Below, piece by piece: positions 1-12,200 of a DNA stretch of 64,000 nt (positions within the stretch are counted from its first letter, which is position 1; each line of letters opens with the position of its first letter). Source of the DNA: Doris montereyensis (taxonomy: Eukaryota > Mollusca > Gastropoda > Nudibranchia > Dorididae); assembly GCA_037039925.1 (NCBI GenBank), contig JAXRKP010001625.1:15001-79000 (forward strand). Direction: 5' to 3'. Position numbers and translations under genes: made by a program. Below the pieces are notes generated by a model. The model saw only the letters and a program-made list of their open reading frames with translations, did not search any database and had not been told where the DNA came from.

Positions 1-317
1 AGAGAATCAGAATAAAAAAAAGATAATTTAACAAACCAATCACAAAAAAAAACAAACCAATAACAATTGTGTCTTTGGGGGATCGAAGCTGAGATCTTCA
101 AATTCCTATCCCCACATCGCCTTAACCGCTTCACCTCGAAGACTGTTTGCTTCGTGGCACTAGTGACAGATTATATTATTATTCTACAACGACTCGATAT
201 ATCATATTACACGTATCTAGATCATGTAAGATCTTTTGGTGTGTAATTTTAGATGCGATTCGATATCATTGCGTTGATGTCTAGTAGTATAGAATTTATA
301 AAGAATAGCCTTCTGCA
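1..317. other. No gene seen, AT-rich leader
   Basis: I see no exon, repeat unit or mobile-element motif in this stretch. It is AT-rich single-copy-looking sequence up to the start of the 42-bp array. Confidence 0.5.
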
Positions 318-675
318 TGAATTTGGCCAATCTTCGTCCTTACATACATCATTCGAATTTGGCCAATCTTCGTCCTTTACATTTACATACACATCTTGAA
401 TTTGGCCAATCTTCGTCCTTACATTTACATACACATCTTGAATTTGGCCAATCTTCGTCCTTTACATTTACATACACATCTTGAATTTGGCCAATCTTCG
501 TTCTTACATTTACATACACATCTTGAATTTGGCCAATCTTCGTCCTTACATTTACATACACATCTTGAATTTGGCCAATCTTCGTCCTTACATTTACATA
601 CACATCTTGAATTTGGCCAATTTTCCACACACATCTTGAATTTGGCTAATTTTCGTCCTTACATACACATCTTCA
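318..675. repeat. 42-bp tandem array
   Basis: About eight to nine copies of a 42-bp unit, with core TTGAATTTGGCCAATCTTCG followed by a run of TTACAT-like triplets. Some copies are shortened near both ends. The unit length is a multiple of three, so overlapping ORFs open on both strands (peptides repeating DEDWPNSRCVCKCK or HLEFGQSS). These are repeat artefacts and not genes. Confidence 0.9.
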
Positions 676-1270
676 AAAAGCGCACAAGACGCATTCTGTA
701 TAGCCAGGCGTTTCATTGAACTTTATTTCTTCAAGCGTCTTAGTCCTAAGGTTTTATACACGTCTTCTTAGCATTGAAAATGTAATGCGCTCAACTCAGA
801 GCCACCCGTTCGGGAGGAGCGTAGGCTATGGCACAATAGAACTGTTTACTTTGTTAATGTTATTATTATTACTGTTACTAGTGTTACTGTTATTGATGTC
901 GTCGTTAACGATGTCTCTTTGTTCGTCGTCGTCGTAGGATAGCTCCAAGCACCAGACCCACATTGTTATATCGAAACCGAGGCCGTGGAACTTAATGGAA
1001 GCGTTTTGGTTGTATACGAACCCAGCTTTAAAAACAAACATAATAATAAATTAAGTTGTCATCGAAACAATGTTAAATGAATAAATTGATTAGTTAGTTA
1101 TCACAACAACAAAAATAATTCACCCTTCAGAGGGCCATATCATTAATACACTTGTATAATTATTAGTAATTAATATATTAGTACTCTATAATTCATATAA
1201 GTATGTCGTTTCTATGTTGAGATTTATTTCAGTACCAGTACCTAATGTTACATAATGTATTATTACACTT
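676..1270. other. No gene seen
   Basis: Mixed AT-rich sequence with a short TTA/GTT/TCG-rich patch near 855-935. No exon with plausible splice sites and no recognisable protein was found on either strand. Confidence 0.5.
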
Positions 1271-1273
1271 ACA

Positions 1274-1286
1274 GTAGTGGTAGTAA

Positions 1287-1382
<96 letters not shown>

Positions 1383-1532
1383 ATAGTAGAAGTAGTAGCA
1401 GTAGTAATAGTAGTAGTAGAAGTAGTAGTAGTAGTATTAGTTGTAGTAGTAGTAATAGTACTAGTAGTAGTAGTAGTAGTAGTAGTAGAAGTAGTAGTAG
1501 TAGTAGAAGTAGAAGTAGTAGTAGAAGTAACA
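1274..1532. repeat. AGT/AGA trinucleotide microsatellite
   Basis: An almost pure run of AGT triplets interrupted by AGA, AAT and AGC. It produces serine-rich and threonine/tyrosine-rich ORFs on the two strands. These are compositional artefacts with no conserved sequence. Confidence 0.95.
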
Positions 1533-2029
1533 GTATAATTAGTAGTACACAACCATGTCGTAGTTATAGTATAGGCGCGATTTGTTGGCGGTTTTCTTCG
1601 TGTGTGTGGGTTTTGTTTAACAGCGACAACTAGTACGGTATGTAATCCTGTACAATCTGTAGCTATCTATTCATCTAAAGACCAAAACAGTGTCTATCCT
1701 TTTCAGAAAAAAAAATTGGTCTAATCAGTTGAGAAATGAAAACCTAGTTCAGATCACATTTTGGCTCGTTTGTATATTTGTATGAACAATATATTATACA
1801 GCTGCTACGTTATAGCCCCCCCCTTCCCCAGTGATCCTAGTTAAGCTATTGATTATTTCCTCGATTATGCAATTCTTGTTTCACGTATCCTGCGCCGTTG
1901 GGTTGTATAAATGCCACCGTTGGGTTTTGAATTGAGCAAGTGGCTTTAAAAAAATCCTTTTCCAATATCGAGACACCGGATCCCTATTTTTGTGTCGAGA
2001 ACTCACCCTTAGGTCAAAAGGCACGGTAG

Positions 2030-2405
2030 GGAATACAGTAGAGAACAAGCAGCAAAGATGAAATATCTTAGAAGTAGTAAGAAAAACTAAAAGAGACAAA
2101 ATCAGAAACACAACAATAAGAGATCAAACCAAAGCAGATGCATAAAACTGATATAGAAATAAATCAACTGAAATGGTTTGGGCATGTAAACAAAATAGCT
2201 AAATTAGTTTACAATTACAATGCTAAATCCAGTGTAAAAAGACCAAGAGACAGACCTTAGAGAAAATGGGAAGAATATATCAAAAAGAGGCATTAAAGCA
2301 AAGAAATTTATTTTTTACGAAAATTAACAGAAAATGCCAGGACAGGGCAGCCTGGAGAAAGATCATTTCGGGCATCTAAACCCATACCAGGAGGTAGAAT
2401 GTGAC
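2030..2405 (+). mobile_element. RTE-like non-LTR retrotransposon 3' remnant, copy 1
   Basis: Read across frames, the plus strand gives the C-terminal tail typical of RTE/LINE reverse transcriptases: a KYLRR-like block, then RDKIRNTTIRDQTKAD, then the LKWFGHVNKI motif, then a basic KRPRDRP segment and a Trp-containing end. Stops and frame changes interrupt it, so it is a dead 5'-truncated copy. The same tail recurs at 15.3-16.0 kb with high identity, so both belong to one family. Confidence 0.75.
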
Positions 2406-2697
2406 CTGATGTGATAAAGAAAGGACTTACAACTTTTGACATGTGTATTGAGACATAGAGATCATAAACTCAATGGCATTATGTGCTGATTACGGAAGAA
2501 CGAAGCCTTCACACAACTCTACACATTACACACATAAAGATTTAACCGGAGTCTATTCTATTGTAAACAATAATTGCAACATGTTATGACATAGGAAGTC
2601 AGAGAAGACAAAGGAAGAAGTGGTATTATTAGAAAGGTTCTACAAACATGTAACCATGGTGAGATTACTTCAGTACCCAATGACCTAATGTTACATT

Positions 2698-3025
2698 TAG
2701 AATCCGGGGACTCAGTAATCCAGAGGCAAGGTGTCGACCTTTCACTCTCAACCAACGGCTGAAAAATTGTCTCGATTTTTTCGAGTAAAATCTACTCCCC
2801 TGGTCCAGGCATAGGTAGATGGACACCTGAAGTTCCATCGGAGACAGACGATAAAAGGAGGTCCCGTGTGCAGATCACAACACTGTGTGCATGTTAAAGA
2901 TCCCTTGGCTGTTTACCGGGCAGTCCTGAACACAATAGAATTAAGAAAACATCCTCCCAAAAACAACGAGATCACCTTAGTTGTGGATGTGGGCAAATCA
3001 ACTAAAAAAATCAAATCATACGCAT
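2698..3025 (+). mobile_element. tRNA-derived SINE, family B (near full length)
   Basis: The head is tRNA-like (GGGACTCAGTAATCCAGAGG, an A-box-like region). It is followed by a body with ACACCTGAAGTTCCATCGGAGACAGACG, broken here as ACACCTGAAG / CCATCGGAGACAGACG, and a tail containing TTAGTTGTGGATGTGGG. The same body and tail occur at 23.4, 24.2, 26.9, 39.6 and 43.9 kb, which defines the family. This copy is one of the two most complete. Confidence 0.75.
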
Positions 3026-3029
3026 GTAT

Positions 3030-4735
3030 TATTATTATAGTACATGTAGTATTATTAAATGCATGCACATGCAGTTATCAAGGTCAGTGTTGGGGTTTTT
3101 CAGTGACATAATAATATAACAAATAAATATAAAATCTTGATAAAATATGGCACTACTTTTTACGTGAGATGTTGTCATTGAAAGCAAACATTTCTCCCTC
3201 CTCTCTCTCTCTGTCTGTCAAATCTGGTCACAAACACGCACAGTATAATAAAAACGTTTCTTATTAAATCTTACAATATGAATAACGCATGAGAACTTGT
3301 CTAAACCTGACTAACAAGCCAAAATTAGTACACTATGTGTAACATTAATAATATGCTTAAAGCTTTAGTTATAACCTCGCCTTATAAACGTCATCCCTGC
3401 TTCTGTGTTCGGTAGTCGAAAGGCCCCGGCCATCTTTTTTTTGTATAATCATAATGTATAAAATCAATATCCATATGAAAATTACAGCAACGGTAGATCT
3501 ACAATAGTAAAAGTCATTCTAAAATAGTCACGTGAAGATAATAAAATTATTAATTTCAGTCCATTTCATATGTTTTTCTATTGACGATCTTTTGTTTTTT
3601 GTGTGTTTTTGTTTTAATTCAAAATTCTCGTGAAGGACCCCATTCGTATTTAATTATATGACGTTGTACTAGTTAATAGTTAGGAGGCGAACAAACACGA
3701 TCCATTCACGTGGATCAGATATTTAGTTATTGGCCTTTTCTTCATTTTTTTCTTTGGCAATGCACATAATCCGATGACCCCAACAACCAGTAGATAATCA
3801 GTGGTGCAGAGATACTAATACTAAGACAGTGTACTAGGCAGTTTCATCGTCTAGACGGTTTTTTGATTACAAGGAAATTGAAGTCATTATTATTATATAT
3901 ATTTATCCGTTTACTGTTTCATGGTATGGTGTTGGATTTCGTCTCTGTTAATAAAGTGTTAAAACATCAATAAATATTATATAATACAATAATCAATATA
4001 ATAGTAATAATAGTGATCATATTATTTTCATGGGAAGGTTCTCAAAGTCATGAGGTCGTCTTCCGCTAATGACTATTAATGGCCATCGTCGTAATCGTAG
4101 TTGAATCGCATCATAGGACAAGAAAATACAATCTCGTCCGGATGTCAGTACTTGTATAATACGGCCTTTGTACTTACTGCCCATCATGCCTGTTGGCATG
4201 TAGGGCAGCGTGAAAGGATCTCCATCTCTCTCTTTTCATGGCAAGCGTCTTTATGGAATTCCAGGTTTCGCCCCAGTTTTTAATCTCATTCTTTGAGATT
4301 GATTCTAATTCTAATATTGATGGTCTTGGATGATGACCATAGAATATATTTAGATAGAGGGTTTTTATGGCCATCTTCTTTTGTTTTTGTTTAAACACAA
4401 TAATAACAAACTGACAGTTAAATGAAATTTAATTATAAGCACAGTAACGTATTATTTATATTCTTCACTTCACAACTAAGTCAATTCTTGCGTGTTACTA
4501 TTACTATTACATGTACATGCACTACCCTCAATGCTCACAATATTGACACTAAATCAATGTTTTCAGCATGTTTTGGGTTGAGGCAAAATTTCAAACTTTA
4601 ATGACCAGTTGAGCCCCTTAAGATTAAGAACTAGATCTTTGGACATAACATTATCAAAAGCAAGTATTCCAATTCCAATAATTCCATTCAACAGTATATT
4701 GGTGAAGAAAACAAGAAAGTTGACTTGGACGTCAC
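3030..4735. other. No gene seen
   Basis: AT-rich intergenic sequence with short polypyrimidine and TAA-rich patches. Short ORFs exist but show no conserved motif, splice context or coding-like composition. Confidence 0.5.
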
Positions 4736-4739
4736 CTTG

Positions 4740-6010
4740 CCACTACTTTGACACCATAAAGTCAAAAGAAATGTGCCGTCATTGTATCACTACTATGACA
4801 TCATAAAGTCAAAAGAAATGTGCCGTCATTGTATCACTACTATGACATCATAAAGTCAAAGGAAATGTGCAAAGGAAATGCGTCATTGTATCACTACTAT
4901 GACATCATAAAGTCAAAGGAAATGTGCCGTCATTGTATCATTACTATGACATCATAAAGTCAAAGGAAATGTGCCGTCATTGTATCACTACTATGACATC
5001 ATAAAGTCAAAGGAAATGTGCCGTCATTGTATCACTACTATGACACCATAAAGTCAAAAGAAATGTGCCGTCATTGTATCACTACATTGACATCATAAAG
5101 TCAAAGGAAATGTGCCGTCATTGTATCACTACTATGACATCATAAAGTCAAAGGAAATGTGCCGTCATTGAATCACTACTGTGACATCATTAAGTCAAAA
5201 AAATGTGCCGTCATTGTATCACTACTTTGACACCATAAGTCAAAGAAATGTGCCGTCATTGTATCACTATGACATCATAAAGTCAAAGGAAATGTGCCGT
5301 CATTGTATCACTACTATGACATCATAAAGTCAAAGAAATGTGCCGTCATTGTATCACTACTGTGACATCATAAAGTCAAAAGAAATGTGCCGTCATTGTA
5401 TCACTACTATGACATCATAAAGTCAAAGGAAATGTGCCGTCATTGTATCACTACTATGACATCATAAAGTCAAAAGAAATGTGCCGTCATTGTATCACTA
5501 CTATGACATCATAAAGTCAAAGAAAATGTGCCGTCATTGTATCACTACTATGACATCATAAAGTCAAAGGAAATGTGTCGTCATTGTATCACTACTATGA
5601 CATCATAAAGTCAAGGAAATGTGCCGTCATTGTATCACTACTATGACATCATAAAGTCAAAAGAAATGTGCTGTCATTGTATCACTACTTTGACACCATA
5701 AAGTCAAAAGAAATGTGCCGTCATTGAATCTACTATGAATGACATCATAAAGTCAAAGGAAATGTGCCGTCATTGTATCACTACTATGAATGACATCATA
5801 AAGTCATAGGAAATGTGCCGTCATTGTATCACTACTAGGATTGACATCATAAAGTCAAAGGAAATGTGCCGTCATTGTATCACTACTGTGAATGACATCA
5901 TAAAGTCAAAGGAAATGTGCCGTCATTGTATCACTACTGTGAATGACATCATAAAGTCAAAGGAAACGTGCCGTCATTGTATCACTACTATGACACCATA
6001 AAGTCAAATG
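4740..6010. repeat. 47-bp minisatellite, about 27 copies
   Basis: Successive units start at 4795, 4842 and so on (47-bp spacing). The core is ATGACATCATAAAGTCAAAG, then a GAAATGTGCCGTCATTG block, then TATCACTACT. Copies are highly similar, with small indels and a few 51-bp variants carrying an extra GAAT near 5740-5980. Each unit contains the CRE-like octamer TGACATCA. The ORF repeating MCRHCITT is a by-product. The unit spacing and lack of unique spacers exclude a CRISPR. Confidence 0.95.
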
Positions 6011-7110
6011 AAATGTGCCGTCAATCACTACTATGACATCGTTAAGAAGTCAACTAGAGTCAGAGACAGTTTGTCGTCACCGTGTCACTAATTTGACACC
6101 ATAAAGTCGGAGGCAATTTACCATCATTGTATCGCTACTTTGCATCCTTACGTCAACTAGAATCAGAGGCAAATCGCCGTCACCGTGTCATCATCAGGAA
6201 AGCATAAAGTCAGAGGTAATTTACCGTCATTGTATCACCACTATGACATCATTAAGTCAACTTGCCGTCACCGTGTCATCATCATGAAAGCATAAAGTCA
6301 GAGGCAATTTACCGTCAGTGTATCACCACTATGACATCATTAAGTCAACTAGAGTCAGTTTGCCGTCACTGTGTCATCACCATGAAAGCATAAAGTCAGA
6401 GGCAATTTACCGTCATTGTATCACCACTATACACCATGACATCAATAAAGTCAACTAGATTCAGAGGCAATTTACCATCATTGTATCACCACTATGACAT
6501 CATTAAGTCAACTAGAGTCAGTTTGCCATCACTGTCATCACTATGTAAATATAAAGTCAGAGGCAATTTACCGTTATTGTATCACCACTATACACCATGA
6601 CATCAATTAAGTCAACTAGAGTCAGAGGCAATTTACCGTCATTGTATCACCACTATACACCATGACATCAATTAAGTCAGAGGCAATTTACCGTCATTGT
6701 ATCCCCACTATACACCATGACATCAATTAAGTCAACTAGAGTTAGAGGCAATTTACCGTCATTGTATCACCACTATACTGCTAGAGTCAGAGGCAATTTA
6801 CCGTCATTGTATCAACACCATACACCATGACATCAATTAAGTCAACTAGAGTCAGAGGCAATTTACCGCCATTGTATCACCACTATACACCTAGAGTCAG
6901 AGGCAATTTACCGTCATTGTATCACCACTATACACCATGACATCAATTAAATCAACTAGAGTCAGAGGCAATTAACCGTCACTGTGCCACCATTATAAAA
7001 TAATAAAAAGTTCAAAACAATGTGTCATCACTATATGTCATTGTCAATGTCATCATAACGTCTTTAACTTTAAGGCAATTTGCCATCCCATCCATGTCAT
7101 CACCATGACA
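6010..7110. repeat. Diverged extension of the 47-bp array
   Basis: Degenerate units related to the preceding array, sharing TTACCGTCATTGTATCACC, ATGACATCA and AAGTCA, with the added block AACTAGAGTCAGAGGCAA. Units vary in length (roughly 45 to 100 bp), and higher-order doublets are visible from 6590 to 6990. Similarity to the 47-bp unit falls from left to right. Confidence 0.85.
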
Positions 7111-8044
7111 GCATAGTGTGAAATCCGCCTCTCCCAATTGAAAATGAAATGGAACAGAATTGTAAAAGTAAATGGCTTTACAATGTCGGGAATCCTATTA
7201 TCAGTAACATCAGAGGTTTGCTTTAAGTTTAAGGGTTGTACACTAGTTATAAGTTATAATGGGGAGAAGAGAAAAAAGTTACAATATGATCAGTGTATGG
7301 ATGGAATCATGTCACTGTCAGTCGAATTACGATCATTAACATTAACATGATAAAATATTATAAACTAGAAATAGTTACAATTACAGCAAAATGATGATGG
7401 GGGGGGGGGGGTAGGCACTTCCTTGCTCTGGTTGATAGGCCATAATATGATGAGTATCATAATCAACAATCATGTTGAGTTTCAGATCAGAGTGTGTAGT
7501 AAACTGTATGTATTATGTTATGTACACACATTCAAATTTAGTTGTTCAGCTACTGAGTGCATCATCATGACAACGAAAGGACACAGCATGGAACACATCG
7601 CTCTCGAAGCAATGATGTCAGACTCAGATCACTTTTGATTCATAAACTTGGTCTCCATTTCCACGTGTTGTGGGTGGGGGTATGATGAAATATATAGATC
7701 TAAATCTAATATGATGTAATGTATTCTTATATTTCAAACGGAAAATGTGACAACACAACATAGATTTATACATTCCTTTTAAAATAATATATTAATAAAT
7801 AAAGATAATCGAATTGAATTGAATGAAGCTCTACATCCTACTTCTTTGATTTTACACGTCGAGTGTTAACGTTTTTAAATGTCGTGTGTTAGTGTTACAA
7901 AATGTGGATCTAGATCTACGCGTTGTATTAATCAATCATCCTTCACACCTAGATTTCTTCTACTTAAAGTTGACGAAACCTGAGAAAAGAGATTAAAGAT
8001 TGAACTTGAATCCATTTTAATGAAGTAAATAATCAATCGTAAAG

Positions 8045-8205
8045 ATGGATTTATAGTTCGTATCCACGCACAAGTGCAGACCCAACTACTGTACATGATC
8101 ATACTGGCCCGACAGGCAGGCCATTGATGAATTCAAAATCCTCAACTCCCGGGGGTGGGCATACAGTCACAGGCATGCTTTTCGTACTAACACATTGTAA
8201 CCTAT
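8045..8205. repeat. Dispersed repeat shared with 12.66-12.81 kb
   Basis: About 150 bp resembling positions 12655-12810: both carry a GGATTT-TAGT-C-TATCC start, CACAAGTGC, a tract around an AGCAGGCC/GGCAGGCC block, CTCAACTC and CTAACGCA/CTAACACA. Family unknown. It is possibly an old SINE or MITE. Confidence 0.4.
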
Positions 8206-8499
8206 TTATAAGTACAACGTTGTGAAAAAAAAACCCCCACCTCTATGCCCAGCCGTGGGGTTTGTTGAGCTAGTGTCGTCAACACTACGGTTCAAATACA
8301 CCGCCTCTTCATATCATTATAACTTGAATTAATTTAGACTTTTTAGAATCCATTACAGGCCTATATAAAATGTACCGTTTAAATTTGATTCATGATAAAG
8401 GTAATACTATTAATAAGTAATATTACTAATAACCTCCCATAAATGAACGAACTTGGAAAAGTGTTGTGAGTGAGGAATGCAAGTTTTGTTTTATCTCTT

Positions 8500-8615
8500 A
8501 CTAGATCTAGATTCTAGATCTAGTCTTACTCTTATCAGCATCATTGACTCATTACTCATAGATCTGCTTCTTCTTTGTTGTAGCTAGCTTTATAACAAGT
8601 ATATCTAGATTACAT
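8500..8615. repeat. CTAGATCTAG palindrome cluster
   Basis: Several copies of the palindromic word CTAGATCTAG or TCTAGAT within about 110 bp. Similar clusters appear near 7905, 35780-35935 and 49320-49565. Confidence 0.5.
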
Positions 8616-9008
8616 AATAAAATATGGTTCCCAGTTTGAAGCAGCAGTTCATGTCGTAGAAGATAGAATCGCAGCCCTATACTGTTACAAAAGTTATAGT
8701 TAAAATTATAATATCATACTCTATTCTCAAAACATACTCTCATACATAACTATAATAATACTCATCGTACTGTTCCCTACAAATTATGCAAATGAGCCTG
8801 CTCATCAGCCAATGAGAGGGCGATCTAATATTTACTGCTACACACAACACGCACTTACGGAGACAATTTTAAGTTTACAAACGTTAACTGGGACATAAAT
8901 AAAACACTCTTTGACTTAATACTTACGACAAAATTCCTGTGTATCAGTATCATTCATCATATTGCCCTGTGATTTTTCTGAAGCTTGTGAAAATGCCAAC
9001 GGGGCCGA

Positions 9009-9248
9009 ATGAAGCATGGGCTGACCACCATGCTCGCGCCCCGCGCAATGCATTGTGGGACACGGTATAAAATCCTAGGTCACACCCAATTTCTTCTAGT
9101 TCATGTCGGACAGTCCATGAGAAATATCCTACCTAACCTGTATCAGGAATTTTCAATAGCAGGAATGATTGCTGTGGGAGCTGAGCCTCAGGACCCCCAG
9201 TTTGATCAATCCCTGCTTAATGTTCCATTCATATTGACTGGCGATGAG
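9009..9248 (+). CDS. Mondo-like gene, first visible exon
   Basis: Open frame ending SLLNVPFILTGDE, then a GT donor at 9249. The frame is phase 0 and joins the next exon in frame (GDE then VPSNSCDFDD). In-frame ATGs lie at 9009 and 9117. A second frame reading MPTGPNEAWADHHARAPRN starts at 8994, so the true start is unsettled. A TATAAAA word sits at 9066-9072, about 45 bp ahead of the 9117 ATG, which could then be the start codon. I cannot tell whether this is a first exon or an internal one. Confidence 0.45.
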
Positions 9249-12200
9249 GTATGAACTCTTCTTTTCGAGTTTTCATTTTCTTGTTTTATTATGACCTATT
9301 TTGCGGTCTTTGGTCTTTTTTCCGATGCGCCACAGCCAGGATTTGGTGGGAATTTTTTTTTCTTTTCTTATTTAGATCTTCTGGGCTTCATACTTCATGG
9401 AGGATCATACCTTTATAAATACTGAAATTCGTATTCATTTGATGTTTTAAATTGTCTGTTCGGTTATCAACTTCCGAGGATAAGAGCTGTAGAAAATTCG
9501 CATGCCCTGTATTACTTGATTTGGAAATGACTCGAAGTGTGTGCCTTGGAAGACGGCAACCGTAAAATCCAAATAGCGGGCGATCAAAGCATTTATACCC
9601 TCAGCCGAGAATTATTTTTAGATCCCGCCGCCGGTAGTCTCTGCGACCAATCATGAGCTTGCATCGTGTGTCTGCACGATCGAGATTGCTGCAAGAAAAG
9701 GATGATTCCTGCGCAGAACCCCTTTGCGCAACACATTTTTTTCACGGTCGTGTGTGTACGTGGTCAGCTTGTGTGATGTGGAAGTTGAACTTGAAGAACG
9801 CAATACTCCTCAGCACCAGACGTCACGAGTCATCCGGCATTCGCTATTATCGCAATATTGCCACTTGTTACGAACAAAAACTAAACCCGTGGCATTTCAT
9901 ATAAAAGCACTCATTGTTCATGGGAGTCGATATAGACTATTTCATGTACAATAGAAACAAAACTTAAACACATGGATCTCTTCCCTAATCACCTCACATG
10001 GTGTCTACAAAATCGATTTCATTCGTAATAAAAGCACATTTTATAATTTTCTACTGTAGTGAGCTCACATGGCATCTACAAGATCAATTCATTTACAATA
10101 AACCACATTTTATAAATCTCTACTGTAGTAGTGACCTCACATGATGGCATCTACAAAATCATCTCATTTAGAACAAAACACATTTTATAAATTTCTACTG
10201 TAAAGTGAGCTCCCATGGCATTTAATCTACAAAATCATTTCATTTACAATACAAACACATTTTGTAAATCTCTACTGTACTTCAGTGAGCTCACATGGTG
10301 TCTACACAATCATTTCATTTAAATAAAACACATTTTATAAATCTCATGGTATATCTACAAAATCATTTCATTTACAATAAAACATTTTATAAGTTTCTAC
10401 AGTAGTGAGCTCACATGCTACCTACGGAATCATTTCATTTACAATACAACACATTTTATAAATTTCTACTGTAGTGAGCTCACATGGTGTCTACAAAATC
10501 ATTTCATCTACAATAAAACACATAAAAAAATTTCTACAGTAGTGAGCTCACATGGCATCTACGAAATCATTTCATTTACAAGAAAATATTTTATAAATTT
10601 CTACTAGAATATTATAGTGACCTCACATGGTGTCTACAAAATCATTTCATCTACAATAAAACACATTTTAAAATTTTCTACAGTAGTGAGCTCACATGGC
10701 GTCAAAATCATTTCTACAATAAAATATTTGATAAATCATTTCATTTACAATAAAATATTTGATAAATTTCTACTGTAGTGACCTCACATGGCATCTAAAA
10801 CACATTTTAAAATTATTTCATTTACAATAAAAAAAAATTATAAATTTCTACAGTATAGTAAGCTCACATGGCATCTATCGAAATCATTTCATTTACAAAA
10901 AACACATTTTATAAATTTCTACAGTAGTGAGCTCACATGACAAAATCATTTCATGTACAATAAAACACATTGTATAAATTTCTACAGAGTAGTGAGCTCA
11001 CATAGTGAGCGTCTACAAAATCATTTCATTACATAAAAAACATTTTAGTCACCTCACATGGCTTCTTTTTTATTTCCGTTAAATTAGGGAGAAGTATGTA
11101 TTTATCTGCAGGGCATTGATCAGAAAATAAGTAAATGATAGCTTTAGAGGACTCAAATGCGCTGCTTTTTGCATAAGAGGTAAAAATAATAAAACATTTA
11201 AAAATATATTTTCCCCCCTTTATTAATATTATGGAACTCGCATCGATCCAAAGCAGCTTCTTAATAATACAGGGGATTGTCTCTATCATATTGTCACAGG
11301 TAATCCAGTCATAAAACAGTGTTTCAATTTGAAACCATCGAAAGAATTTAGCGAAGATTACTAACAGAGATGAATGGAACAAAAACTTCTTATTCTAAAA
11401 CACGTACTTTCGTTTCAACACTTGCAGCTTGAAGGAAGTAAACATCAGAGTTCACATGAGCATTTCTTAGTATCGTTTTCCCACTTGGACTTTCGCAAAT
11501 TAAGTTTGTAAATGTGTGACAGTTAAAAAAATCCGACTTACTGTCAAAAGTGAACATCAACTTGGTGAAAGAGTTAAATTAAATACAAAATTGTAGCTCA
11601 GTTAAAGTTGGTAAAAAAAGTATTTGTGAAAGTTGACGTACCAATTTACAGCATTCTGGACAAGTAAGTACACATGGTGCAGTTTTTAGGTAGGCATACA
11701 TCCTAGGTAAGAGGGCGCTAGAGATCCTCGTTATTTTTGCTTTTTTCTTACTGGCCATAAATGGTTCAACAACAAGAATTTTCAGTTCTATTATAACATA
11801 ATACTAAATACTACGGAAGCACATTTGGACGATGGCTTTCAAATTCAACATGGATTTACATGATGGATATATACAATGTGTTATATTGTAATATTGACAA
11901 TGTTATGTTACTGTATTTGTGTATGGTTTTCTTTTTAATATTTTTTGTTTTTATTTTTTTCAGGTCCCATCAAACAGTTGTGACTTTGATGACCTCAGCC
12001 TTCACCTTGGACAGGATGAAATAACGGATCTTCTGTCTCAAAATCTCAATGATGTCCTGTTACCCCTGGACGCTCAGATGCAGTTTGCAGAGTCTTACAT
12101 TTCAAGTGGCGAATCACATCATCACGCAAATTTAAATTGTGATCTTACAGTTGCTTTACTTGAGGACACAACGCGACCCAGGGATTTGAATCTTTCCTTC

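Larger units (their letters stand above)
7110..8990. other. No gene seen; scattered repeats
   Basis: Contains a G10 run near 7400, two dispersed features listed separately, and AT-rich filler. ORFs of about 70 residues here have no recognisable motif. Confidence 0.45.

Noticed and set aside
5813..6001. ORF repeating MCRHCITT as a cysteine-rich peptide
   Set aside because: It arises from the 47-bp repeat where four 51-bp units happen to keep frame. No start context, signal peptide or splice sites.
4740..6010. CRISPR-like regular repeats
   Set aside because: The whole 47-bp unit is repeated with no unique spacers, and the context is eukaryotic. It is a minisatellite.
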